NCBI GenBank assembly: GCA_943737045.1
Contig: CALSFV010000247.1
Coordinates: 310,001 to 374,000 of the forward strand
Reading direction: 5' to 3'
Length of the DNA: 64,000 nucleotides
DNA from: Parapristionchus giblindavisi
Lineage: Eukaryota > Nematoda > Chromadorea > Rhabditida > Diplogasteridae
Each line of letters starts with the position of its first letter. Position 1 is the stretch's first letter. Positions 46,555-56,494 of the stretch are shown one piece after another. The notes below the pieces were generated by a model. The model had not been told where the DNA came from. It saw only the letters and a program-made list of their open reading frames with translations, and did not search any database. Both the position numbers and the translations under genes were made by a program.

Positions 46555-49500
46555 ATGTTATCATGTAATCGTTCACTCCTCTTCCTCTGTCTCCGTCGAT
46601 CACTTCGGAGTATCTCATCTGAATCCATCATGGCTACACCAGGAGATAAGATTGTCGCCAGACCTGAGGTATACTGTATACCGTACTGTATGTTAACCCC
46701 TTTATCGATTGAACTGAGGAATCTTTCGCTAAGAAGTTTAGGAATCTTTGCGAATTGTTTGGTGCATCATAATCATGCAGTCGAATAGGTTTCAGTGATA
46801 TTATTAAGGAGATAGTTTTTCATTCGTAGTTTAATACTACTTCATTACTTTATAATTTATATTATTGTGCATATAATATCTGTACGAATGAATAAACTGA
46901 ATAGGTTCTGGGAACAATAAATTACTTTAGTATCTTATCACTAAAATGATTTATCAACAAGGTAGAGGGGATAAATAAAAATGTCAAGTGCAACAAGAGA
47001 AAAGAAGTTAGAATCCATAAATCTCGCAATCTACCGTATACCATTTATAAGATCTTTTCCATTCAAGATGCATCGCTACATGGTTGATTGTCTGACGACG
47101 GCTGGCGCAGACAAATCGCACGCGTCCCAACTGGCGGATGTATTGATTGAGGGAGATGTCAGAGGACACTACAGTCATGGACTCAATCGATTGGGTACGG
47201 TATTCTTATTGATGAAGTGATTACTGTAATAATAATTTATCCTGCCTACATGTCAGACAGGATAAATTATTATTGCAGTAATCTAAATTTACTGTAGCAT
47301 TGCAATATTATCTTTCCTTTACTTCTATAGAAACGGTAGTTATCGATATACTGTACGTGCACATTTGGTTCATGATTTGTTTAGCAAAATTTTCAATCAA
47401 TATTTTCCGTATTTTTCTTTCCATCGAATCTTATTCTCTCTCGCTCTCTCTATCTTTCCATAGACGACTTTACGATTATTTTGACAACCGTGCAAAGTCA
47501 CACCTTTTCCCTCTTTATCTCTATTTTCTCTACATGCATAAATTTGAAGATAAAATTGACATTTTAACGAGCCGAATTGTGCATTAATGGGGATTGAATC
47601 ACTACATTCCGGGTTAACAGAAATAAAAAGAGAAAATTGATTGATATTGATTAATTGGAACTGATTACAGTACATTATATTCCTTCCGTGATAAATGATA
47701 TGTTTGTAGAGATGTACGTGCGCAATCTACAGGAGGGCAGTTGTGAACGATCGGGCACTCCTGAGATTCTAACTGGTACGGTAGTTATTGAATGACTCTG
47801 TTATTAGTGACTGATACGGTGTTTATTGATTGACTCTTCATCACCACAGTGATCCTAGCTGTAGTTATGAAAAATCTTTGGAAAATTAGAAGATAAGAAT
47901 CATTTAGAAAGATTAGAAAGTTTAGAAAGATTCATTTAGAGAGGTGAATTAGCTTGATGTGATCATTATCATTATATATAATATATAATTTATTTATCTT
48001 TTACGATAAACAGAGAGGTGAAAGATAAAATAAAATAATGACGAAAATAAAATAATGACGATGACGAAAATAAAATAATGACATTTTTTGTATTACAGAA
48101 CGTGCGGGTACAGCATGGGTGGATGGAAAGAATCTCCTCGGTCCTGTAGTCGGCAACTTCTGTGTTGATCTTGCTGTGAAGAAAGCGAAAGAATGCGGTG
48201 TTGGATGGGTTTCCGTCAAAGGTACGGTAGAAATGAGCACACTCATAGGATTCATTTATAGTAGAAAATAAACATTTACTATGTCGTGAACCCGGTAGCT
48301 ACGGGTTCACGACATAGTAAATGTTTATCGATTATATATTTAGGCTCTAATCACTTTGGTATTGCTGGATGGTATTCTCTGAAGGCGATGAAGCAGGGAT
48401 GCATGGTAAGAAACTCTTATTATCACAATATTTATTATATAAATAATATTCGTTGAGGGTCTTGCATTCACGAACACTTCACCTTTGATGTATCCAACGA
48501 GAGCCGCTAAACCAGCTCTAGGTATGCTTTATCTAACATCGATTCCGTGTAATGCTGAAAACAAACTTTCGAAAGAAGTAGTTCGTTCTCGTTGTTCTTG
48601 TTATCTGCAATTACCTTGTAGATGGAGTTCATCATTTAATGTGTAAACCGGGTATAACGTGATCCGTATAGGACGACCCAAACGACCACGGTCATTTGGG
48701 TTGTCCGTCCTATACGGTTAAGTAGGGTATAATGTGTTATCCTGTCGATGATTCTCAATATTTGTTAAATTGTCTATTCAATTATATTCTATTAAATGGT
48801 CTTTGTTTACCTTGTATTCAATGACATTTGAGGTACGAATCCGATCTCGCTAGCCGCAGCTGGCAAGGAAGGCGATGCGTTTGTTCTCGATATGGCCACT
48901 ACTACCGTAGCCATAGGAAAGGTATACTGTAGCATACGTATTACTATAGATTGGATTAACTGATTTAATGAATACAATATGCCTCATTTGCATGAGCAGC
49001 AAATACAGTTAATTATATAGTTTTCTTTATTTTGAAATCATAAAATAAACAAATAAATCATTCATCAACATCAAGATTACAAATATATCGGTTTTTGTGA
49101 GACATTTTTATTGGCATTTAGCTGAAGGGTTACGGTATTTGTGGGCATTTTCAAGGACCCGTGGAACCCGTTTGGTATTGGTGAATTACATGAAGGGGGA
49201 TGGAAGGGAATAAATGAGGATTAGGGTAGGTTGTTTGTACTCGCTTCTATCTACATTTACTTGGTGAGTGTGAATTGGATAACGTTGATGTTATCGTACT
49301 CGAAGAGTGCCGAACACAATCCTGTAATTATCGATTGTTTTGAGGATTAATCGATTTATTGATTGATTGTACTCACCAAAATAGAATTGCCATTTGCGAT
49401 GGAATACGGTAGAGTAGCCGAGGGCGTTGATGTCCTTCTCACGAGCCAGCCATGCACTTAATAAGTCGATGAATAAGTCAAAGTTCCTAAGGTAACTTAT

Positions 49501-52500
49501 GGACTTTACATAAATGAAGTGTTAAATCAAGTACTTACGCATGCCATATATCGAGGGTGTGTGAGTAGTGTTTGGGCATCTCTCGTTCCAGATTGAATGA
49601 GAGGGCGGGTTCATCAGATGATGTGGACTTACGGGGTAGACAATTCTGAACAATCCACAATATATTGTTATGAATTCATCATCTTTTGCATCATCACAGT
49701 CTGTTGTATTATTAAAGCAACTGTGTCATTAATATCAAATATCGTAGACTGTTCAACATTGAATTGTGTTCCACTGTTTTTTTACCTTAATAGCGCCAAC
49801 ACTGGGCATGTGTCCTCCTGGGAAGATGTGCTTCTTAATGAAGTCGGAACTGCGACAATATCGATCGTAGTAGGCATCCGGACAGATGATTGCCTAGAGT
49901 AGGGTTACGGTAATCAAAAATGTTGCAGTCTGACTACTGTAGTCTAGCAGCTACTTTCAAAGTAATATCGTAGTCCGTTGATACTGTATTCGTACCTGAA
50001 TGGCAGCCTTTCCACCTTCTTGTAGTCTATCATGGACGATCTGGAAGTACTCAGGAAGGAACTTTTCTCCGACCGCTTCGATCATTTCGATTGAGACAAT
50101 GGCAGAGTATGTGTCCGTCGCCAGTCTACAAATAAATCTCATTCTATCACATCCTTATTTCCTTTGCCATTGCGATATTGAAGACAGTTGGGAACCATAC
50201 GTGGGCAACATCCGGATAATCAGTAATGGTTGCCCACGTATGATTTTAGCAACACACCTGATCTCTCTATGGTATCCTTCTATGTCTGATGAGATAAGAT
50301 AATGAAGTTAATATTCTCTGGCTATGTTTCATACCTGTAGTCGAGAAGCTTGAGGTCGATTTTGTCCTCAAGTCCGGCCTCTCTCACTCTATCCAATGCG
50401 AGTTCGAGTTGTTCAGTGGAGATGGTCAGACCAGTCCATCGACAACCGAATCTTAAATTGATTATTAGGAGATTATCATGGAATGATATTGTACCTCTGA
50501 ACAGCTCTAATGGCGGTAGCCCCCCATCCACATCCGATCTCAAGTACGTGATCAGATGGAGTCAGGTTGAGTGTGTCGAGTAGAGCATCAATCTAAATCA
50601 ATAATATTCAGAAAACGGTGTAATGTTTGCTACACAATATGTGAAATTTCTGCACTGTACTGTAACATAAGAAGCAGAAAATACAATGCCCACCTTCCTC
50701 AACTGTGCCTCCTTGAGAAGTGGGAATGGAATGACAGTGGGCGATATCGGACGAAGGACGTCTTCCTCCTTGAATAATCCACAAGAGTACGTCAACGTAT
50801 CATCAAGGAACAACTCGAACATATCATTACCGAGATCATAATGCTCGCTAATGTTCTGACGAGATCTGTAAGTATATATTGAACTAGTCGAATACATTGT
50901 CAAGGAGTACTGATGTTGCGATTCTATTGAGCACTCCCGCCTCATAAAATCGAAATAAGACTCACTTGAGAATGGTATTGTCGCGGATGCGATGGTGGAT
51001 GTAGTTGTAGAGGGCAACGACAGAACGAAGAGTGGTGAGGGCTTGAGTGAGGAGGAAACCGAGGATGGTGGATACTGTAGATGGGACATGACGAGTAGGA
51101 TCAGAACGGGAAGATGATATGGAAGATGATGATGAGCAAGATGAAGATACAGAATCGCAACGACGCTTCAGAGCCTTCTCGCCTGAATTTGATATCTCGA
51201 TCATAGGTGGGCACGTTGGGGGAAAGGCTGTGCGCAAACCGGGGAATCGTAAGGCAAGGCTATGCGCATGGCCATTTATCAGCAGATTTGACTTGAAATT
51301 TTCCAATTTTTGCGAGGCAAAGCTATGCGCAAGGCCCCGTAAGGGAAGGAAAGGCTGTGCGCAAAAAGAATTCGTTTTCACGCGCCCACCTATGATCTCG
51401 ATTGGATTGTGTTTCATGGTTGAGAGATAAAATGCCATGAGTTTTGTTATCGATGAGTCGGTATCCGAAATTCAATTTTCAATAAGTTCGTACGTTTGGC
51501 TCTGATGAGTGTGGTAAGGAAGTCCTTGATACCGGGAGTGGCACACCAGTCACCAGCCATGTAGGACTCACCGAGACCGATCTGGATACGGTAAATAGAT
51601 TAAATTTTGTGCCTTATCATGCACATTATGAACCCTTACGGTTGTTATTGTATAGTCTAGATTACTGTAGCTTTTGATGACGATTCTGCTTGTTACGAGA
51701 GTTTTTGAGTTATGATTTGTTTACTCACTTTCTGATCAAGTAACAAAAGCCAACAGAAGTGTACGGGGTTATCGATGCGGAGAGTGATCGGAGATGTTTC
51801 GCTGCAAATTAATGATTTTTAAATGTTTTTTTTAAATATCGATAACAATGTATTTTACGGACTTTGAACTTTGCCGCCTATTGTGACCTTATGCTGATCA
51901 TGGCTTAACACTTTCCGTTCTTCCGGTTTTGTCTCAAATTCTATATGTCGCTTCCTCTCCTTTAGATCTTTCCACACTTTGTTTCTCTATAGAACTTTCC
52001 CTTTCTCAAATTGCCCATCCTCGCACAACAGTATCGATTGGTATCGATTGATTTTCAGTGGAGTTTTGAGAAAATTATAACTAACTTATTGTTAACGGTG
52101 AGCTTGTTCTGTCCTCCGAATGTGAAAGATCGATTGATAGAGGGAAGATGGGTATTTATCTGTTCGGATGTACCATCTAACATAGGTTTCAGGAATCTAT
52201 AAATGATATTATGGAAAATCGTAGTTGCTAAATACATTTGTAATGTTATCACAATGAGAAGTTGTATGCATCTTACTTTGTGATGAAAGGAACGATACAA
52301 TAAGTGACGAAGATATTGTAGATACTCTCCATAACGATATTACTCATTTTTCGATATGACAATGTCATGGTTTTCGATCTGAAATGTTTATTTTTGTACA
52401 ACCTGGGTGGTGGTGGCAAAGATGAATATATTGGTCAGAGGGGCGAACTGTTATGTTCAGCAAGGCGAGATGAGAGATCGAGAATTGTACAGGGTAATGA

Positions 52501-55500
52501 AACGAGAACGTCTAGGATGAAGTAAGGTCGAATAGAAAGTGAAAGTTGGAATGAAAAGAGTACAAGGGAAAGTATTGGACTGAGAAAAGGGGACATCCGT
52601 CTATTTTCACTCATTCACTCTCCACAGAAAAAAAAGACATCCGTGAACTACTCTTTGTAAAGAGATTAAAGAGCGCATTGGGTAAACCAAACATGTAAGC
52701 CTTTAAATGAGTTGGATCAGAGTTCAAGATAAAGTATTAATTTGTTGAGAACGATCTACATACATATTGATTTGATGGGTCACATTGAAGTGGGTTTCAA
52801 TAAGATGAAAGATATTGCGGGCATGAGCAAGAAGAAATATTTATATGGCTGTCAATGTATGCTAACAACAAATAAGAGATGAACAGTCATAGAGAAAGTA
52901 GGGCGTATTTAAGAACTTTGGCCGACTGTCGAAACCTGTGCACTTAGTAGTAGGGGAACCTTGTCTGTCTGAATGATTTGGTCTCCCAAATAAGGCTTAT
53001 ATACGGGGAAGTGTATGAGCTCTTGCAGCTAGATTGAGAAGGACAGTAATGACAAGTACAGAAAAGTGGAGGGGAGGGGGGAGTTCAAGTTGGACCTGTC
53101 TACAGATGAAGTCAACATTGAAGAGAGTACGTAGAGATAATGCGAATAAGGAGATAGACATGACTGAGAGAATAGATAAAGACATTCGAGTATGGAAGAG
53201 TTTAGACCTGCTGGAAAACAATCCTAACTTCTTAAATCGGTCAAAATTTCTGTGAAAAAAATTTATGTGCTTTTTGGTAGGTTTTGGAGCATTCATTACA
53301 ACTTTAGGTAGACGTGAATGGAGTGAGCGCAAATAAGGATACAGAAAGTGTTGGTAGAGAGGATTGATGGATAGAGGAGTGACTGAGTAGAGATGAGCTA
53401 TATCTCCATCGTGTGTACTATCTATCACTCGACCCATCATCGCTCATGGCTATACAATCCTCACTCCTCCCCTCCCCCCATCCCTTCTCCCTTATCCGTC
53501 CCTTCTCTCAACAAATCCCTGATCACAGGAACAAAGAAGAGGCGTATAATTAGTGGAAGATCACCTCTCCGTAGTTTGTAATAGGTCCAGGAAGGGGGGG
53601 GATGAACAACAAGGTTCGCGAACTGGACTAGTTCTACCAATCCCCCCCCCCCCCTCTGGTCACAGTGGGATCAGAGAACCGACACGCAAAGGATGAAGAT
53701 ATGACATACTTATGCATCCTTTTCCTCTCCATTTTTGTGTCTCAGTCAGTCCAGTCTTTTGTATTCTCCCCGACCCTTCCCCCGGGTATGTATCTTCACT
53801 CAAGTATTCAAAAGATACACACACACAAATCGCGGTCAATGATTCGAATCTACGGGGTGGAGGCTACGACATGTTGTATACAGATATTAGTACTGAATGG
53901 TATAGATTATCGGACAGGTTGTTGTTTTCATCTGTCTGTGTTTGGTCCCATTGCCGTGACTCATAGTTAGACTTTTTTTGGGTACAATAAGCCGCACATG
54001 TTACACTTTTTCCTTGTCTTGCTGATAGCGACGACATATCAACATTGATAATAAAATAAGTGCACTATTTCGTAGTCTGATAATAGACATGGATGATTTG
54101 TGTAGACACTTTAATCAGAGTGATGCAGACTCTGAGGAAGCAATCAAAAGGTCGCCAGACAACTGAAGGAGCTGATAATGTGATGGGGCCATGGTGGAAG
54201 TGGTGCGCATATGAATTGCCTCGAGCTTCTTTTTTCATCCTAGTATGCCCTCATGGTTCATAATCCATGTGAATAGTCAGTGTGCACGTGAAGAGGAGCA
54301 CATCCATGAGAATATAGTGAGCGGGGTTTAAATGGACACAATTGGACTTTGATTTAAGCTTTATCTTGATTTTGAATGAGTTAAATTGTCAGAATTGTCA
54401 GAAGGGAGTACGGTAACTTGATCTTTGATCTCTTACAGGTTGAGCTCGCATCTCGCAAGAAACAGACCGTACCATCTACTTGGGGAGCCGATGGACAAGG
54501 TTCGAATTATTGATTAATCTTGAGAATTGATTGATTGATTGATTTAAGGTCGGGTATCAACGGATCCTGATACGATTGTAAAAGAGGGAGCATTGCTGCC
54601 ACTTGGTGGAGATGAATTGAGTGGTACGGTATACTATGATATATTGATTGATCGTTACGTTAATGACTTGTTACGGTAGGCTGAATGATATGGTAGATTG
54701 GCTGAATTTCTCCGGTTTTGCAGGGTAATATTATAGTAAGTAGCGCGCAAAAAGTACTTTCAAGTAACTTACTTTTTACTTACTTTGTTGTTACTGTTTT
54801 GCTATTTCATTAGTATGTAGCGAAAAAGTAAGTAAGAAGTAAGTTACTTTTTGCGCGCTACTTACTGTAATATTACCCTGCAAAACCGGAGTTTTCATTA
54901 TGAATAATCGTTACAGTAGTTGTTCAAGCAGTATCTGATCTTTGATCTCTCACAGGTGGATACAAGGGTTACGGTATGGCCTCAATGGTGGAGATCTTCT
55001 GTGGAATACTTGCTGGCGCCCACTGGGGTCCTAATGTGCGAAGATGGGGATCGAATAATGCTGTTGCTGATCTGGTACGGTACAATTGATCTTTGATCTT
55101 TCCTCTTAAATTTCTCTTTGATATCTAATACTTGATCTACGATCTGTATTACTGTTTTATTTATGGGTTTTGATATTTGATCTTCCTCCCTGAAACTTTT
55201 TTGTAATCGATCTTTGAACTCTAGTAACCGTTGTCTTTCCTATAGGGTCAATGCTTCATCGCTGTGGATCCTACAGCCTTCGCTCCTGGATTCTCTGAAA
55301 GAATGCAAGAGATGATGGATACGATGAGAGGATTGCCACAGGTTAATTTTAATAAGAATTATTTTATAATATTAAAAATAATAGCAATAATATCTTTTAC
55401 TGCGTCATTCACATGCATCTTTGAATGATCATTGATTATTGAGACATCAACTTAGATGTGTAGAAATGAATTAAAGAGCGTTGATGGGGGTACGAACCCT

Positions 55501-55886
55501 TTAAAGGCACCCCCGATCTAATTTTTTCTCCTCTCTGGCAACACTGTTTCGTTGATGAAGAAAGTGAGTGAGCATTGTCAGAGCGGTGAGTTTCAAGTTG
55601 GCTCGGGATATACCTTTAAGCATGAATTTAAGTGATGACTACAACGAAATGTTAATATTCTAGAGTGAACCAGGAGTGGGAGTGGAGGTAGCTGGAGATA
55701 TGGAGAGACGACACGAGGAGTTAGTACACACTCTTGGAGGAATACCTTATCATCCCAATCAAATCGATTTCGCTGTAAGACCTTACATCTTATGCCTCCA
55801 AGCCATTTCAGAACAATGATAATCCAAATATATTTCAGAACAATCTTGCGAAGGATCTTGGAGTCAAGGCACCCGCTCTTATGTAA
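46555..55886 (+). CDS. Ldh2-family malate/L-lactate dehydrogenase
   Basis: NAD(P)H-dependent 2-hydroxyacid oxidoreductase of the LDH2/MDH2 (type 2) family, unrelated to classic LDH. Exons: 46555-46668, 47068-47194, 47710-47775, 48099-48221, 48344-48405, 48458-48521, 48833-48921, 54439-54499, 54549-54623, 54956-55074, 55246-55341, 55664-55774, 55839-55886; 1155 nt, 384 aa, all phases agree. Family signatures: [11 protein letters not shown] with the conserved His, [45 protein letters not shown], and [14 protein letters not shown]. The first ATG follows TCTTCATAG directly; it adds 25 residues ([20 protein letters not shown]), basic with no acidic residue until late, resembling a mitochondrial presequence. 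The next Met (46630) gives the usual cytosolic-type start. Intron 7 (48922-54438) hosts an antisense gene. Similar to C. elegans F36A2.3 by memory. Confidence 0.93.
47221..47281. repeat. 61-bp palindrome in dehydrogenase intron 2
   Basis: TTACTGTAATAATAATTTAT at left pairs with ATAAATTATTATTGCAGTAA at right, nearly perfect over about 25 bases with an ATGTC-like loop (CCTGCCTACATGTCAGACAG). Confidence 0.85.
48269..48327. repeat. Perfect 26-bp-arm hairpin in dehydrogenase intron 4
   Basis: TAAACATTTACTATGTCGTG...CCCG and its exact reverse complement are separated by about 7 bases (GTAGCTA). It lies 17 bases before the exon at 48344. Perfect arms imply a young element or selection on a stem-loop. 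Confidence 0.9.
48664..48718. repeat. 55-bp palindrome in dehydrogenase intron 6
   Basis: CCGTATAGGACG-CCCAAA pairs with TTTGGG-CGTCCTATACGG across an ACGACCACGGTC centre. A flanking direct or imperfect repeat GGGTATAA-GTG lies on both sides (48650 and 48724). Confidence 0.8.
49257..52368 (-). CDS. Cyclopropane-fatty-acid-synthase-like SAM methyltransferase, nested gene
   Basis: Would transfer a methylene group from SAM to an unsaturated phospholipid acyl chain if the enzyme is true to family. Thirteen exons, all on the minus strand inside one dehydrogenase intron: 52368-52277, 52196-52086, 51801-51729, 51581-51494, 51182-50966, 50865-50694, 50592-50495, 50451-50335, 50125-49996, 49893-49786, 49627-49539, 49456-49377, 49321-49257; 1440 nt, 479 aa, all phases agree. 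N-terminal lid: [11 protein letters not shown]; core: [27 protein letters not shown] motif [36 protein letters not shown], then [14 protein letters not shown] and a C-terminal HYSHTLDIW. The start follows TTTCAG by nine bases. The loop after GGKAAIQ reads [12 protein letters not shown], as in plant and actinobacterial-type homologues rather than the E. coli HTIG type, so the exact reaction is unsure. Multi-intron, so long resident in a eukaryote. Confidence 0.93.
50197..50241. repeat. Small hairpin in CFA-synthase-like gene intron
   Basis: ATACGTGGGCAAC and GTTGCCCACGTAT are exact inverted repeats around a 19-base loop, in the intron between exons 50335 and 50125. Confidence 0.8.
51200..51396. 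mobile_element. 197-bp MITE in CFA-synthase-like gene intron
   Basis: Ends ATCATAGGTGGGC and GCCCACCTATGAT are 13-bp exact inverted repeats, flanked by CTCG on both sides (possible target duplication). Inside, an AAGGC-x-TGCGCA motif occurs four times. It starts 18 bases upstream of the exon at 51182 and keeps an open frame through itself, so a 158-codon minus ORF here is a fusion of element and exon rather than the real protein. Confidence 0.85.
52369..54438. other. Remainder of dehydrogenase intron 7 (5' flank of nested gene)
   Basis: About 2 kb upstream of the nested gene. Contains homopolymer C runs (53644-53654) and G run (53595-53602), AC-rich text near 53818-53828 and a GATCTTT cluster just before the acceptor at 54438. 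A 147-codon minus ORF at 53440-52997 has no recognisable motif. The nested gene's promoter should be here. Confidence 0.45.
54710..54891. mobile_element. 182-bp MITE with ~45-bp terminal inverted repeats
   Basis: CTCCGGTTTTGCAGGGTAAT ... GTAAGTAGCGCGCAAAAAGT at left is repeated in inverse at right with a TA/CA change. The centre is rich in AAGTAA/TTACTT direct and inverted repeats. It lies in dehydrogenase intron 9. Confidence 0.9.
55498..55619. mobile_element. MITE-like inverted repeat, family A copy 3
   Basis: TTTAAAGGCAC...CCGATCTAATTTT at left and ...TTTCAAGTTGGC...ATACCTTTAA at right. The inner GGCAACACTGTTTCGTTGAT and AAGAAAGTGAGTGAGCATTG blocks are closest to the copy at 8.93 kb. Located in dehydrogenase intron 11. 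Confidence 0.7.
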
Positions 55887-56494
55887 AAATATCGTCTATA
55901 TTATCCTTTTTTTGCTCACTTTGCTTATTTTTTTTCAGTTTTACACCACTTAAAGAGCTTGATTGTACTATTGGATAGTATGTTTGAGATAGTGTACTGT
56001 AGATGTTTATGTATTGATTGATTTAGACGAGTGACAATACCGTATCACTTGTATGTATTATGTATAGAGATAGAGAGATATATATAATTACTTGCATAAA
56101 TACGTCATATATTATAACATAAATTGTGTAACTTGAACTATGATCGATGGAATATACAGACTATTTTTTTAGTAAAACTAGTAATAGTATTCTCTCAAGA
56201 ACAAAAATAATTTCGTGAAATGGGATTCTAATGGATTTTTTCCTCAATAAGATAATATATATTTATGCCACAGACAGATATTATATTTAATTATTTATTA
56301 GTCTAATCATCACAGCGGAATGTACAATGTTCTTTGAAAGATATAACAAAGTTCGGAATGGTTCAATATTTTGATTAGAAGAACTTGAGAAGAGGGTATA
56401 CCGGTGTGAACAGTTAAAGCTGAAAGGCGAGGTTTGCACGTGAATGTTAATGAATTTACAAGATTTACAAACAATGAATGACTAAAGATACTTA
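55887..56494. other. Tail-to-tail intergenic region (608 bp)
   Basis: Separates the stops of the dehydrogenase (+) and the IP6 kinase gene (-). AT-rich, with GATAGAGAGATATATATA near 56068. Must hold both polyadenylation regions. No gene. Confidence 0.6.

Noticed and set aside
50962..51438. 158-codon minus ORF as the true start of the CFA-synthase-like protein
   Set aside because: Its first two thirds are the 51200-51396 MITE and flanking intron; the spliced model from 52368 gives a full-length family match with all phases consistent.
52997..53440. 147-codon minus ORF upstream of the CFA-synthase-like gene
   Set aside because: No recognisable motif, low-complexity ends, and it overlaps homopolymer-rich intron sequence.
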